Of a stretch of DNA of 64,000 nt, positions 63,980-64,000 are shown piece by piece. Below the pieces are notes generated by a model that had not been told where the DNA came from, ran no database searches, and was given only the letters and a program-made list of their open reading frames with translations. This DNA comes from Argyresthia goedartella. Taxonomy: Eukaryota > Arthropoda > Insecta > Lepidoptera > Argyresthiidae. A program made the position numbers and the translations under genes. The stretch covers positions 33,932,383-33,996,382 of the forward strand of contig OX463814.1 in NCBI GenBank assembly GCA_949825045.1, in the 5' to 3' direction. How positions within the stretch are numbered: position 1 is the first letter of the stretch; the number at the start of each line of letters is the position of its first letter.

Positions 63980-64000
63980 CTGTTAATAGCCTATGCAAAA

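Overview
The window looks like a piece of an insect genome, most probably a moth or butterfly (Lepidoptera). The grounds are indirect: AT-rich introns and spacers with many 'taggtac' and 'ctacct' runs, tRNA-derived SINEs of lepidopteran type, a DD37D mariner, RTE-, CR1- and Jockey-like LINEs, a BEL/Pao retroelement with an envelope-like gene, and intron-containing host genes. There is no bacterial gene organisation. Most of the sequence is mobile DNA, much of it nested.

Layout. 1-730 holds the start of a minus-strand LTR retroelement that runs off the left edge. 730-4,650 is mostly unassigned, with a possible minus-strand promoter and a possible 1-kb MITE. 4,750-10,910 holds two broken minus-strand LINEs (A, and CR1-like B). 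12,244-15,976 is a foldback element with ~0.55-kb inverted arms, a decayed mariner in its left arm, and a SINE plus hairpins in its loop; two more SINEs follow. 18,365-22,532 is an RTE-type LINE split by CR1-like element C, a close relative of B. 24,137-26,152 has a hairpin repeat and two direct copies of a ~0.52-kb repeat. 27,958-30,164 is a three-exon host gene for a FAM174-like membrane protein on the minus strand.

30,980-36,306 is the best-preserved DNA transposon: 30-bp terminal inverted repeats with one mismatch, a TGTT target duplication, one uninterrupted 881-codon transposase-like gene, and many subterminal copies of a ~22-bp motif. 36,470-37,640 is a patchwork of LINE 3' ends. 37,918-46,298 is a nearly full-length BEL/Pao element (193-bp LTRs differing at one base, GAAGC target duplication) inserted in LINE D, whose two parts lie on either side (37,631-37,917 and 46,299-49,165). 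50,340-59,565 contains further decayed LINEs (H, F, G) bracketed by related repeats. 59,730-60,261 is a fragment of a second BEL/Pao family. 60,634-63,979 is a minus-strand host gene for a very glutamine/asparagine-rich protein with an 82-residue tandem repeat, continuing past the right edge.

How it works together: the clear host genes are the FAM174-like gene and the Q/N-rich repeat gene. The rest is retroelement and transposon sequence at different ages. The transposon at 30,980-36,306 and the BEL element look youngest; A, B, F, G, H and the mariner are broken. Exon limits come from splice signals and reading frame only, and family names come from motifs recognised by eye; no database search was run.
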